Under the pieces are notes generated by a model. The model was not told the DNA's origin, ran no database searches, and saw only the letters and a list, made by a program, of their open reading frames with translations. Position numbers and translations under genes: made by a program. From contig JAKOGH010001194.1 in NCBI GenBank assembly GCA_024811115.1, forward strand, positions 204,137-268,136: a stretch of 64,000 nt of DNA, read 5' to 3'. How positions within the stretch are numbered: the stretch's first letter is position 1; every line of letters starts with the position of its first letter. Source of the DNA: Terana coerulea (lineage: Eukaryota > Basidiomycota > Agaricomycetes > Polyporales > Phanerochaetaceae). Below are positions 12,163 through 23,891 of the stretch, one piece after another.

Positions 12163-15100
12163 CTCGTGGTCGACGGTCGCCTTGAGCGTGGCAGACGGGA
12201 GGACGGTGAGGGTGAGCAGCGGGCGTTGTTTGTTTCGTGAGAGGCATCTCTTTATGTAGGTGAGCGTCGGCCGCACCCGCCCTGGATCAAATTGAAGCAG
12301 ATACCAAGCGTCCTGAAGTCAGACTGTGCACACAGACCGTCCACGCTTCTCGCACGCACCTTCGTCCCGCTGTACCTTGCACGTTCGTACTTGCCCGCCA
12401 ATCAGCGTCCTCGATCACATCAGATCGGGCGGAATCTGGAGACCATCCGCATTCGGATGCTTCCACGTTCTTCGCAGACGCCCGTTCGCAGGTCCTCCGA
12501 CGCACAGCTTCTGCGCCCAGATCCGTTCAGGCTCGCCCGCCCGTTGATCCAGGGCAAGCTTTTCTGCAGCAAAACCTGGGCAGCACCGTCGTCTCTGTTG
12601 TCCCGCAAATTGCGGTGCTTGGAATCGACGAACATGGGCGACTGCACTCGCAGTCACACCGCCCGGCGCAACTGTGACAGAACTCTGTTACCAACCGACC
12701 CATGGACCACTGCAGGACCTCGGCACACGACACTGACATCGTAACATTCGCGAAGATCAACGCTCACACGGGCCCAGTGCGCGCATCTAGAGCCACGCTA
12801 CTGTATAGAACGTCTATGCCAACCTTGTAAGGCACCGCAAGCCAATACAACAACGGGGTGCACTGTACGATCTTCTATCTCAATGAAATCCGGCAACTCG
12901 GAAGACCGAGCTGCATGCGCCCTGTGGTCCAAACCAGGAGACTGGAGGTACACTGCCTTCTATAGTTCCCTTTGACTTCTGCATCTCACAATATATCTAC
13001 CACAGCATGCGCCGGAGAAGAAGCAGCGATGTACGCGGAGGCTTGCTTCGCACGGCAGGTGGATTCCTCTGCCTGTGCACATCTTTCCTTCGGTGCCCCG
13101 GAGGAAGACGACGGGCTTCATCAGCGGTGGGGCGTAGCCGGGATGAGTAGGTAGCTTGGTCGAACGGACGCCGGGCCACATAGCTCAGTGTGCGGCGTGC
13201 CGTTTTCCGATGTCTGACGTCGGCACTGCCTGCGGCCTAGAGGCCTCTACGAAAATCTCTCGTGCCTTTGGCTTGAGCGACCATAAATGTCATCTGTGCT
13301 CTGTCTTACAGTCGCCTAAATGGCCTAGGACCTGGCTTCGATGACTTGTGCCTTAATGATGGCTGACTACCGATATAAATTGCGCGACAGCTCGAGCTAC
13401 CCCGGCACCTATGGGACGTGCTTCCTCTTCTACGCACCACAGGGGGAAGGGCGGTGGCTTTGCCCCCTCTCCACCCGTTGGAGAAAACGGTGAGTCTCTC
13501 CACTGGCTGGACAAGCGTTCACAGCTGAACGCTGAGATTTGTTCTCAAGTACCTTCTGCCTGTCAGTCAATGTCGATGGATAGTGTCGGTTCACGAGGCC
13601 CTGACACCCTGAACCACACCCGGATGGTCCAAATATGTTGTCAACGTTAGCTTGGCACATCGCTCTAGTTTCCACCACGACAAGATCACAGACTAAATTC
13701 TTGAATGCCGTATGCCACACCCTGGACCCTAGCTTCCTAGGCCGAGCAACTCTTAGTGCTACTAGCATATGACTACGTTCCGTACATCAAAAATTTCACT
13801 ATCGCGCTTCCCGACTTCCTACATCAAGCCGTTGTCACTTCCCCAGCGTCACGCCCGCTCTTTTGAACTATCGACGTGGTGAGTAGTATCACGGTCATAT
13901 CATGCGAATGTGCGAGCGCAGCTCATCGACGGCTCGAATATGTACAGAATCGCAAGACGGCTCACAGGAGTTTGTGACCGTTTGAGTCTGTTCCTTTCAG
14001 TCCGCCATTTGAATAACTGATATAAGCAGGGTATACCGTCACCGCCCGAGTTGACCTATGAACCTAGGTTTTTCACCCATAGACCCAGATGTTTTACTTG
14101 ACTTGGTATATGTGACTCAATCACATGCCTAGTACGTAGCCGAACAATCAGAAATACACGCGCCACTTCAACGTTTAACAGTCGCCCGACGGACTGACCC
14201 GGGTTAGTTCCAGATCTCGCCGCTGCATTCAGATTCCCAAACCGTGACAAGTGCGCCGCCGGACTGCCGTTCTAGCGACTAACACGGACCTCAAAGGCCC
14301 GACGACCATCCCGTCTGTCGACCAACGCTGCAAAGAGCCATGGCACCCCGTGTGCCTCTGGGATCGTGATTTAGCGATGGATGCGGACTGCCCATGTTCC
14401 GCCTCTATGCCTGCGCCGCGGGAGGCATCTATCGGCTGTGTTCTATCGGCTGTGAACCTCCGAAACCGCATATGTCGTGTACTGGTGCACTGTGGGGTAC
14501 AGCATCTGCGACATGTTTCTGGCCTAATGAGGTTGATCAATCAAGACGCTTTACTCGTGAGCACGCACGTTCTTCAGGCTCTCATCCTGCCACACCCCGT
14601 ATAGACTCACACTCCCGATGTCACTGTCTGGCGAGCTGCCTTCTCCCCTGTAGGTATGCGTTGAGGCGGATCAGTCGGGCTTGCGGAGTGCAGCGGTTTA
14701 CCGTGCATCAGATCAGGACTTGGAGCCCTCAGCGTTCTGCGGGAGTCTCGGCAGACCTCCGCCATTTGCAGCGTCTGTGCGCAGCGGGGCCATTTAAGTG
14801 AGCCGTTGAGCTCAAAGTTAGGGTTCTTGTGGTTTGCCACCAGTTCCAACGGGATTCCGAGGAAGCAGATGGTGAGCCTTATCTACTAAGTCTGTTTGAC
14901 AAGACGATGAATATCAGAGGATGCTGTTGCCCATATACTCAGTATAATGACGAGGGCACGGTCAATGATGATACCAATGATAGGTTCTACACTAGAGTGC
15001 AGTTTTCTGGTCGACCTCTATGCTCCTGGCACTTGGTTCCCAAAGCCAGGCGGAAATTAGTGATACACATCATGGTTCGGTTCAAAATACACAGTAGGAA

Positions 15101-16060
15101 CCGTGTCATCGGTGTGGTCGTTGGGATTTTGTGCCTAAATTGAAGTCCTACCATTACTGATACGCTTATCTTCTGCTACCTTTTAGGTCCTTGGGAGTAC
15201 AGTTGGCGTTGACATCGCTCGTACCCGCCCGCACACCATCCAGATGAACACCTAGACAGACTACAGCACCTCCCTTTCCTAGGCATTCATCAAATGATCG
15301 GATCAGCATTCCTTTGCCGCCGCCCAAAATTACAACAAACGGCCGCCCAAGCGTTTGACCTCTCGAGCTCGCATGGTCGTTTGGGAATCGTTGAATTCCC
15401 TTGAGTCTGTTGCGGATACCGAGGTATGTTGGGATACATGGATGTGAGCATTTGGTGAGTGAGAGACACACTCGCAGCACCAACATTGAGCAATATAATG
15501 TAATACGTATTACTTAGGTGTCAAAGCGAGCTCGCACAGAACCTACGCATAACTGCTATGTAATGAGCTGTTCCAGTTTTCGCAGTATTTAATCAGCTAT
15601 TTTCTTATCTGACTGGAAGTGCAGAGGCCAGCACCTCCTGTCGCCGAGTCAAGGAGAAGAGCCACGAGGCTACGAAGGCGGAGTGTTGACGAGAAAGGCA
15701 GGCGGCGGGAACGAATCGAAGTTCCCCGCCGTGCGGGGTAATATGACGACACTGCGGGCAGCGATCGCACCCCCGCGGTCTGCACTTTCCCGCCCAGGAT
15801 CAGCTGGTGTGCAATACACCCTCACCGCTGCGTATTCTCCAAGAGTCGACTTGCTTCGACCCGCACCTATCCCATTGCCTAGAAACTCATAGCCCTATCA
15901 ATAAGACCTTATTTTCTACGAAATTGTATGTTATCCGGAAGCACAGCTAGTTGCAAAAGACGCTTACATGGCTCGTACAATCCGTAGGCATTGACAAGAG
16001 GTGCTCTATAACTCGTCCAGCTTCGCAAACCCATCCCGCGAACATCACATCCTCCATATC

Positions 16061-16321
16061 ATGGCACCCAAAGGCAAGGCCGAGGTCGTCCCACCATCCA
16101 TAGCGTCTGAGCCATCCGAGCCGTCCCAAGTCCGTCCAGAGGATAAGCCAAAGAAGCAGTTGACCGGAGAGCAGGAAGAGAACCCGCAGGTGATCGCGCA
16201 GAAGCCTGGAGGGCAGTACGCTGAGAAGAGCAAAAAGGGTAGTGGCTCAAGACAGGGAAGCGGCAATGATAGGGTCGCGGACGAGGGTTTTGCGGGCGAG
16301 AGGCTGAAGAGTCGCCTTTGA
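16061..16321 (+). CDS. Possible small hydrophilic protein
   Basis: I do not recognise this 86-residue frame. It starts MAPKGKAEVVPPS and is rich in K, E, G, S and Q. It has no membrane segment and no cysteine, and ends RVADEGFAGERLKSRL. The composition is of the disordered, stress-protein kind and the ATG has a reasonable A at minus 3. It lies in the gene-poor island next to repeats and could be a chance frame. Confidence 0.25.
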   Translation: MAPKGKAEVVPPSIASEPSEPSQVRPEDKPKKQLTGEQEENPQVIAQKPGGQYAEKSKKGSGSRQGSGNDRVADEGFAGERLKSRL

Positions 16322-16933
16322 CACTGGGGGTCAAACTGTGGGATGAAGATCATGAAGATGTCTATTAGTCAGACGCGAGATGTGTGCTATGTTACATGTA
16401 CAAGACGGTTGAAGCCACGCAAATAACCAAGATTTTGTCCAGAACATGCGTGAAGAGTGTTTTGAGCGAGTTTCAGGTGAGCCGGGTTTCTGGATAGATG
16501 TGTAACAGCTCGACATTTATTAGCCAGATTTCGTAGGCATATTCCCAAAGGCATGCATGAACGCATGGCCATTGATAACTCTCGTTTTGATAATGCCTTC
16601 CCGCGAAAAGGCCAAGTTGGTAGCCTGAGACTGGTCATTACCTAATGAGCACCATTATTAGGACGGCCGAGAAACGTGCTTGGTCAACCGCGGAACCTGG
16701 ACGTCACACTCGTATTGCGCTCTTGAGTACGACTTGAAGAGCTGAAGGAAAATAAGAGTGAGAATGGTAACATACGCATGAGATGAAATGTACTCACAGC
16801 AACCGTAAGTTGATGTTGGTAGCTATGTGCAATATTAATGACGGTGGATTGTCCGTGCGCGCTAAAGATATGGATATGGAGGCCAGTCTGTAGAGAGGAG
16901 TGAGAAACGGCGGAACCGTAGTCAGCATCTTCA

Positions 16934-17145
16934 AGCCCGCCAATAGTCTCGTCCCTTCCCTCCTTCCGGATTTGGGAACTCCGTCAGGAGGGTCTGGCGT
17001 CTCCCCAACGGCGGAGGGGGCATCGCCTTCGTCAGTTTCTGACGAGCGCTTATGTCAATTTGAGACTCGTAGTTCGAATCCTGCACTCGCAGCATTGAGG
17101 TATGCCTTAGCTGACTTAACAGGCGGGATTTATGCACATATATAT
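16934..17145 (+). repeat. SINE-like tRNA-related repeat, copy A
   Basis: About 180 bases (body from 16946 to about 17127, followed by an AT-rich tail) recur almost unchanged on the opposite strand at 17461-17673. Near the 3' third it carries AGTTCGAATCC at 17071-17081, an almost perfect RNA polymerase III B box, and a weaker A-box-like TGGC...CAACGG stretch about 75 bases upstream. There is no long open frame. This combination suggests a tRNA-derived short interspersed element. Copy A begins with the 12 bases AGCCCGCCAATA, which in copy B occur inverted relative to the element body. Confidence 0.65.
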
Positions 17146-17460
17146 AATTTTAAAGCACAAATTCACATTTTTGTATCCTTCCCTTGTTGCGCAATTGCTG
17201 ATGTGAGTTAGCTGGGCAGAAATGTGCTGACTGGCTACTTGGCCGGCAAAGACCAGGCCTTGATACCTTTACAATGTTCAGGCGGGTCAAGCAATATTAT
17301 TAACTTTATTTATGACCTTTTTAATGAGCTAACCAAGCCAGAAGTGCTGAACACCGTGAAGAAGCAATGAAGTCCAGTTAATCTCAGCCAGGAGGCTGTA
17401 TAGCCGCTGTGGAGCACATATGCCGCCTGAAATTCATTCTAAAATTACAAAACATCACGG

Positions 17461-17673
17461 GTATATACATATATTCCGCCTGTCAAGTCAGCTAAGGCAT
17501 ACCTCAATGCTGCGAGTGCAGGATTCGAACTACGAGTCTCAAATTGACATAAGCGCTCGTCAGAAACTGACGAAGGCGATGCCCTCCCTCCGCCGTTGGG
17601 GAGACGCCAGACCCTCCTGACGGAGTTCCCAAATCCGGAAGGAGGGGAAGGGGACGAGACTAGCCCGCCAATA
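17461..17673 (-). repeat. SINE-like tRNA-related repeat, copy B (inverted)
   Basis: This is the reverse complement of copy A with only a few differences over the roughly 180-base body, including the B box (GGATTCGAACT on the plus strand at 17521-17531). About 320 bases separate the two copies, so their transcript or single strand could fold into a long hairpin. Its 5' edge reads TATTGGCGGGCT, the exact reverse complement of the 12 bases that start copy A. Confidence 0.65.
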
Positions 17674-17974
17674 CCGCCTCGAACGTTTCCGACAGGATCC
17701 ACCCTCGTTGCTAATCGTATAGAGCAGGATGCTGTATGTCCTCGGCGGCGACCAACGTTGACGGAATCAAGGCCCGAAACGGCATAGGCGTGATCTTGTT
17801 TGGTTCCAGTTTGTACACCCGCCCCGCCCACGCCCACTGCGTCCACCGGACTCTGAGACTTCTCGACAACGACCACCCCGCCGCCCGCCACCCACGACCT
17901 CCTCCCCGCCCACGCCTCCGGCGTGCCCGACGACCTCGCCTCCAGCCTCCTTACGTGCGTAGCACGCAGCCGAT

Positions 17975-19015
17975 ATGAAGTACATGGAGATCCCAGAACT
18001 CGCGCGCCTCGCGCAGGCACTTACCCACGAAGGCCCCGAATGCTCAGTGCACACCCGGATAGAGGCCTACAGCCTCAAGCCCGTCAACAAGGACAAGAAG
18101 CTCTTCCGCTCGCTCGAGGCGGGCTACCGGTCGGACGTCTCCAACTCGCCGCCGCTGCCGTCCTTCATCGCGCAGGACCGCGAGGCGGCGGACATGACGC
18201 CGTTCGGGCCCATGCAGGACCAGAACGCACGCAAGACGCTGTACCTGCTCATCAACACGCTCAACCATGCCTTCCCCGACCACGACTTCTCCGACGTCCG
18301 CCCCGCGCACTTCAACCGCGAGGAGAATGGCGCGAGCGTCCTAAACGCTTTGAGCACCACCCTGCTGGCACCGAACCGCGCCGGCCTCGTAGCGCCGCGC
18401 TCATACTCCGCATACCCGCCGTCCTCGCCTGACTTCTTCCCCAGCTCCGTCCCCACGTCGTCGTCGCCCAACGACTACATCAAGCCGAGCCCGTACGCCC
18501 AACCGAAGAGTGTCACCGGCACCCACCCGTCCGTGTACCGCGCACTGAACGACACCATCGGCCTGAATGATTGCGAGGTCTACTCGTACGTCCCTGACCT
18601 TGAGTTTGACCCGCATGCGAACGACTTCAGCGACGACGAGGATGATGCTGCGTCCGTCGACGACTCGAGTCCGGACACGGATGACGAGGAGACAACCTTC
18701 CAGTTCGACGACTATGACGTGGATGAGCACCCGCGCAAGTCCTTCCAGATATCTTTGGAGGACGACGCCGAGGAGTACACGCCGCATATACGCATGAAGC
18801 GCAGGGGCGCGTTGCTGTGGAGTTCGCATTGGTTCTTCTTGAACCGGAAGCTGAAGCGGATGTTGTTCATTACGGTCTGGGCGAGGACGAAGGGCGTGTC
18901 GGCCTGGATGGACGAGTTCACCCTGCCGGAGAAGGTGTCCGGAGAACGGTTCCTTGGATGGGAGGGTGCTGCCGGTGCAGGCGCCAGGGCGATGGGTCTC
19001 AGCGTTACCGCTTAA
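17975..19015 (+). CDS. MAF1: MAF1, repressor of RNA polymerase III
   Basis: Conserved negative regulator that binds RNA polymerase III under stress or nutrient limitation and shuts down tRNA and 5S transcription. Its activity is set by TORC1/PKA phosphorylation. A single exon of 346 residues. The N-terminal A box reads MKYMEIPELARLAQALTHEG followed by ECSVHTRIEAYSLKPVNKDK. TPFGPMQDQNARKTLYLLIN and HDFSDVRPAHF follow. A serine/proline-rich and then very acidic linker (about residues 145-270) comes next. The C-terminal B/C boxes (LLWSSHWFFLNRKLKRMLF) end in ERFLGWEGAAGAGARAMGL. Length fits fungal MAF1 and the frame is intact. The upstream flank contains the inverted SINE-like pair, itself a potential Pol III template. 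Confidence 0.96.
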   Translation: MKYMEIPELARLAQALTHEGPECSVHTRIEAYSLKPVNKDKKLFRSLEAGYRSDVSNSPPLPSFIAQDREAADMTPFGPMQDQNARKTLYLLINTLNHAFPDHDFSDVRPAHFNREENGASVLNALSTTLLAPNRAGLVAPRSYSAYPPSSPDFFPSSVPTSSSPNDYIKPSPYAQPKSVTGTHPSVYRALNDTIGLNDCEVYSYVPDLEFDPHANDFSDDEDDAASVDDSSPDTDDEETTFQFDDYDVDEHPRKSFQISLEDDAEEYTPHIRMKRRGALLWSSHWFFLNRKLKRMLFITVWARTKGVSAWMDEFTLPEKVSGERFLGWEGAAGAGARAMGLSVTA

Positions 19016-19932
19016 GCTCGTCGCATACGTGAGTCACTCTGGCTGGCTCTAGAGTGGACTTGAGTTGAACAATTTCCACAGTTGGATGCGCACATACCCT
19101 TCTTCATTCGTCTTCATCATTCGTCTCGATCTCTTTATGCCCCATATTCTTTCTTGGACTTCTTGGCACCTTCAGCCCGCTCCCAATTTGTGGTTTCAAC
19201 CCCTCCGAGCACCCTCATGTCTCCTGACCTCCTTTCACACTATCATATGTGTCCACTATTGCACATTACGACCACTATAACGATGCCTCTTCGGGGCTTG
19301 TACATATATGTATTGCCGTATTATCTATGGACTGAGCTACGTGAACGATGCATTTTGCGGGGGACAGAAGCGCGCACCTTTTCTAGACATATGCTTTCAA
19401 CCTCGATGCTGCCTATGGACCTCAGTGTCCCGCATCCAGCATATCCCGCGGTCCTGGCAACTTGCTCTTACAAGACCAGAGACGCAGGCATGCAAGATGG
19501 GGATGTAGAGCCACGACTTGAGCTGGGCACCTGGGGATGGTCGTGGTCGGAGGGATGGTTGGTTTCGAAGCACGAAGCTCTTGAGGTGATCCCGCGCCGT
19601 GGCATTTGCCTCCTCGAAGAGTCATATCACGGCGCCTGGTGTCTTCCTATGTCCCGGTGGCGCCAATCAACACGACAGCGACCGCGACAAACTCGGCCTG
19701 ATGGGCTGCGAGCCGCTGCAGGAGGAGGCGTGGTGGTAAGAAGGAAAAGAGAGGGAGGTCCTGCTTCGCGTAAATTCACAAAAAAATTAGGCGGGCGTGG
19801 ATTGGTCCGTCACACCGTCACTATCGATTGCTATATCTGGGGGATCTGAGATGGCCTTCGTGGCGTTCTTGGGCGCTTGTTGAGAACGCCTGTGGCCTGG
19901 ACCAGTCGACAGCTTGCTCTGCTCGCCCCACC
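19016..19932. other. Intergenic region
   Basis: 3' flank of MAF1 and promoter of the RAD51-paralogue. A 255-codon frame at 19082-19849 is long but shows no domain, has biased composition and no homology I recognise, so it is not called. Confidence 0.45.
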
Positions 19933-21196
19933 ATGCGCCTCCGGACAATTCACCCAGGTCTGCCTGAGACTCTGCTTACCGCTCTAGAAGATCTGGGGCA
20001 TACGTACCGATGCAGATCTCATTTTTGCGGGGCGCCGATGGAGCTCTTCAAACGGCTGCCGTTGGGTGTAGTGACGCTCGCCGACCTGACAAAACATATG
20101 GAGAATGTCGCGGACTACGTGGCTTCTCCTGCCGTGCATGGAGACATGCTACTCGAGCGGGAAGAGCGGCGTTTTGAAGAAAGTCGATTCCACGAATACT
20201 CCAGTGGGGTGGCCCAGCTGGATAACCTGCTGAATGGTTTTGGCGGGTCGCGGGTCATCGAGATTTCTGGTGACAGAGGCTCAGGCAAAACAGTACGCAA
20301 AAACCTGCTCGATGTGCATGTTTAGTTAATAATAAGCAGGCCCTGGCTCTTCAAGTCGTTTTACGTCACCTGTCCAGTCACGCGGACACCGCTGCATTAT
20401 GGATTGACACTGGCGGTGAATTCTCCGCAGACAGAATCATCCCTTTCTTGGAATTAATGCATCATATGGTGAATATGTATTAGATCATTTGGTATCCGTA
20501 TATTCAAACTATCTTCCAGCCAGCAGTAAATACAGCTACGGATAGACTGCAAGTCTCCCTAGCTATGGACGTCGCGACCATTGAAGAAGTACTGGAAACC
20601 TTGCGTGCAGTGTTTGAGGTACCTACGCTTCAAACATATGATTTGTCTAATGACATTAATCCCCCTCCATCGTAGTCCCTATCCGAGCCGGACACACCCA
20701 AAGTCCGCTGCCTGGTCATTGACACCATGACACCAGTGTTTCGGCCTCTGTTGAGTGCAGTCACTTCACAGGGTATCAAACTGTCCTTAGGTTAACATCC
20801 AACCATGCTGACAACTCACAAAAGGACACGCTGCCATGACCACCTTCATGCGCCAGCTACGAATATTCGCTCGCACGTATTCGGTCTCCGTCCTTGTGCG
20901 CATACAACCATCTGCGATCCTTCTCTTCGCATAACCTTCATGCGCCTTGCAGGTTCTGAACGGCACGAGTGCGTCTCAGCCCCGGAATCCACTTTCCGGT
21001 ATTCCCTACCACAACGCGAAAGCCGGCACTCGGATCCACATTCACCTTCATGACGGACGCAACGCTCTGGCTCGCCAAGCACCAGTCCAATCGCCCTCTA
21101 GGGGAGCCTGCTGGAGAGAACGACGCATGCACGTTCGTGGCAGAGGTTTTCCGCTCGAAGACAACAGTGAGTACAGGGCCTTTCGCTTCCGGGTAG
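19933..21196 (+). CDS. RAD51-paralogue (RecA-family ATPase)
   Basis: Predicted homologous-recombination accessory ATPase. Exons: 19933-20292, 20340-20468, 20520-20618, 20676-20772, 20825-20895 and 20953-21196. The N-terminal part has the short helical region of RAD51D-like proteins (MRLRTIHPGLPETLLTAL). SSGVAQLDNLLNGFGG then leads into the Walker A box ISGDRGSGKT. RCLVIDTMTPVF is the Walker B strand, and GSTFTFMTDATLWL is near the C-terminus. Fungal RAD57, Rdl1/RAD51D and XRCC2-type proteins all look similar; RAD51D/Rdl1-like is my best guess. Odd: the last exon needs a frame change near the CCCC run at 20980-20983 to join VLNGTSAS to TTTRKPALGSTF. The gene is convergent with the serine incorporator, 222 bases apart. 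Confidence 0.78.
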
Positions 21197-21418
21197 AGCA
21201 TAAAGCCTGACCGTTATGAAGCCGGCGAGAACGTGGTGCGCCTTTCAAAGATTCGAGGCGGGGTGTTGTTCAGCGAATGAACTCACCAAGTTTCTTAAGA
21301 GGCAGTCCCCAGTGTACAAGACACAAACGGTGTAATATATTCCTATAATCGTCCATAAATTTTATACAATATATATGCTGGCGAGAGCGGCTCTAGGGCC
21401 CGAAGTCGTCGAAGGTCA

Positions 21419-23286
21419 TCACATGTCATCGAACCTGCGCAGCGATCAGTCAGAAGGAGAGCATGCGGGACGACGGGAACGGTACATACCGGTCTGGCAT
21501 CACCACAGGCGCAACCAGGCTCCAGATATACAGAAGAATGCACGCCCAGCTGGACACGACGCGCATCCACATCGCAACCTCCGAGCGGCCGATGTAGACG
21601 TCGGTGTCCTTGTTGGAATCGGCCGGCGACGAGCCAGCGCGGACGATGTTCCAGTCGGTCAGCAGCATAGCGACGTACATCGCGCCGATGGCGAAGATGA
21701 CGTGGAACCAGGCATACTGGGCAGGGCAGTCAGCACCCGTTGGATGATCAGCGTTCGCAGATACGTACGTTGTAGCGAGTGCCAGAGCGCTCGTCATCCC
21801 GAGACTCGCCCATGGGCTGGTCGTCTTCATCTTCCTCTTCTTCCTCGAGGGCAGACGCAGGGATAGCACTAAGAACTCTGGTAAGTAACTCCGATAGCCT
21901 CCCATATCGAGCAACTCACCCAGCTTCGACCGCTGCCAGTAGGGCTTGGTACCTCGGCGAATCCGTCCTGCCCGGCTGAGTGTTCACCACACCCATCTCG
22001 GCATGATGGTCGGCGGGCAGCTCGATAGCACCTTTCTTGTTCTTGCCAACCAACGCCCGGCTTTGAGTGGCCGCCCGGCTGGTGGAATACGCAATAGCCA
22101 GGAAGGTGAACACAGCGCCAAGCACGACGGTCGTCGTCCGCGTGCCTTGAACGGTGCCGCGGTACTTCTGGAGCGGGTTGCACTGGTCATGCTCGTGGTT
22201 GCCGATGGCGGACATGATGAGGTACGTGCAGTACGCCGCGACCATACTTGACTGCGCCAGTCCCGAACGCGGGTTGTGCTCTTGTACGGTCGGGTGGATA
22301 CAAATGATCGTGATGATGATGCACAGAGCGAGGTTGAAGGAGATGAAGAACTTGTTCAGGCCGCATCCCGAGCTGGCGAAGAAGGCGTACATGACACCGG
22401 TCAGCGCGATGGTGGCGGCATACATCCCCGCTGTAGAGCCCAGCAGGATCCATTGCCAGAGGTTCGAGTTCGGCGAGTTCTCCCAGTTCTCGAGGCAGGT
22501 CTCTGACCAGGAGTGCGCGAAGTCGACGAGGAGGACAAGCCCCAGGACGATGAAAATGGTAGCGCCAATCATGGCGATGTAGTTGCCCCAGAACATGAAG
22601 AAGCCGTTGGGAATGAAGAAGGACGCCACGACCAGGATGAGCCACAGAAGCGCCTTCGGCCCCCACCATCTGCACAGTCATCAGCTCCAGTAACATGGAG
22701 GATTAGGACTTCACATACCCATTTTGAACGGCAGCACGCTTGTCTTTGGTGTCCTTTACGCCAATTAGAGTTGCACCTAGGATGAAGTGGAAGAGGGAAA
22801 GAGCGAAGCAGATTCGGTGAACCTGGTACCCGCATTAGTGAGTTGTGGTGCCACTACGGAGCAGTACGCACTGCAAGAACACCATAGCATTTGCCCCCAG
22901 CACAATCCATCTCAAGATAACCATGACTGATTTTCTCAATTTGCTTGATAGCAACCGGTGTCTTCATTAGCCATGCAAACATGGAGTTTAGACAGAAGAT
23001 AATCTAGAGGAACGCGGTGTGAGTATCTCAGTTAAGTGGGGACCCAAGCTGGTGGAACACGCACCGCAAAGCCAACGCGTGTGGCAATAGAGGAATTACA
23101 GTTGCATGACTTGAAGAACATGGACGCTTCACAGGACGAAACCCAGTTAGACTCGGACAACAGCGCCGCAGTGGAACTGAAGGACATACCAGCGGTGGAA
23201 GTGAAACAAAACGCTATACCGGCTAGACATGATGTAGCAATAGACCCAGCAGCGCCTGCCAGAGGCAGGGAGAGGAGGATGCCCAT
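21419..23286 (-). CDS. Serine incorporator (SERINC/TMS1) membrane protein
   Basis: Polytopic membrane protein of the SERINC/TMS1 family, linked to serine-derived lipid synthesis and lipid transbilayer movement at endomembranes or plasma membrane. It starts MGILLSLPLAGAAGS at 23286. It then shows CNCNSSIATRVGFA, an intron, IIFCLNSMFAWLMKTP, the cysteine/glycine loop MDCAGGKCYGVLAV, and VHRICFALSLFHFILG. Next come NGWWGPKALLWLILVV, a row of hydrophobic helices, a polar loop with PRYQALLAAVEAG, an acidic EEEEEDEDDQP stretch, and the last helices from YAWFHVIFAIGAMYVAMLLT to VMPDRFDDM. About nine helices are readable. Each junction I checked is GT-AG and in phase; no frameshift is seen. The final exon codes only a few residues. 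Confidence 0.92.
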
Positions 23287-23600
23287 GACGGTGAAGGGGA
23301 AGGCACAGTTGATGGCGCGCACGCCCAAGTCCTGCTGCGTAGGGCCGGCGTTAGCCAGCCACGTGGCCATCCCGCCCATTTCCATAAGCGGGGAAAAGGC
23401 GGCCCACAACTGGCTACGCTCGATGCTCTTCGAATGAAGCGGGCACACATTCCACGCAGCAGAAGAATTGAATGGCGCATATATGATGGTATCGCATTAT
23501 GTGATGTAGAAATACATCCAGCCCGCACACATCCTCCAGACAGAACCTGTCCAATCTAACCAAGCCCGACTAGCCTTGCCTCACGCGAGGATGAATCGTG
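23287..23600. other. Intergenic region
   Basis: Promoter of the serine incorporator and 3' end of the Min8-like gene, both minus strand; nothing else seen. Confidence 0.5.
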
Positions 23601-23891
23601 TCATGGCCTGATATCCCTCTGGAAGTATTGGCTGTTGACTACAGTGCCTTGCAGCATGTCGAACACCGTTTCGCCGAACCCGAGATATCTGTCTGCAATG
23701 GACTTCGTGGTGGGGTCTGTGATGCTGTCTGTTCGTGGGCTAAAGGAGCGCGGTATGCACGCATAAGTGAGGATGCAAGCTAGTAGAAATATTGCAGCGT
23801 ACGTGAATCCACTTGACCGCCTGACACCTGCAAGCACGGTTGATAACAGCGCTGCGTCTACCGCATAGTGAAACAACCGTCCCATAACCAT
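23601..23891 (-). CDS. DUF1748 / Min8-like mitochondrial membrane protein
   Basis: Small fungal membrane protein of the DUF1748 family. The yeast member is a roughly 8-kDa mitochondrial inner membrane protein connected with cytochrome c oxidase. Two exons, 23891-23803 and 23724-23601, give about 70 residues, the usual length. The N-terminus MVMGRLFHYAVDAALLSTVL contains one hydrophobic helix and is followed by GVRRSSGFT. The second exon has DRYLGFGETVFDMLQG, close to the family's KYLGIGETVFD signature. The acceptor after GACAG was chosen because it restores TITDPTTKSIADRYLG. The gene lies between the serine incorporator and sulfite oxidase copy 2, with no obvious functional link. Confidence 0.85.
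   Translation of the reverse strand: MVMGRLFHYAVDAALLSTVLAGVRRSSGFTYAAIFLLACILTYACIPRSFSPRTDSITDPTTKSIADRYLGFGETVFDMLQGTVVNSQYFQRDIRP

Larger units (their letters stand above)
12163..17974. other. Gene-poor island of about 5.8 kb
   Basis: No conserved protein could be read on either strand apart from one doubtful small frame at 16061-16321. The right part holds two inverted copies of a SINE-like repeat (16934-17145 and 17461-17673). The remaining open frames are short, overlapping and without domains. It may be decayed repeat sequence, but I cannot identify a parent element. Confidence 0.5.

Noticed and set aside
13160..13250. ACATAGCTCAGTGTG resembles a tRNA D arm
   Set aside because: No anticodon arm, T arm or B box follows.
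14425..14460. Short tandem TATCGGCTGTG twice
   Set aside because: Only two copies; no sign of a larger repeat or function.
19082..19849. A 255-codon plus-strand frame after MAF1
   Set aside because: No domain, biased composition and no splice or start context. It looks like a chance frame in GC-rich untranslated sequence.
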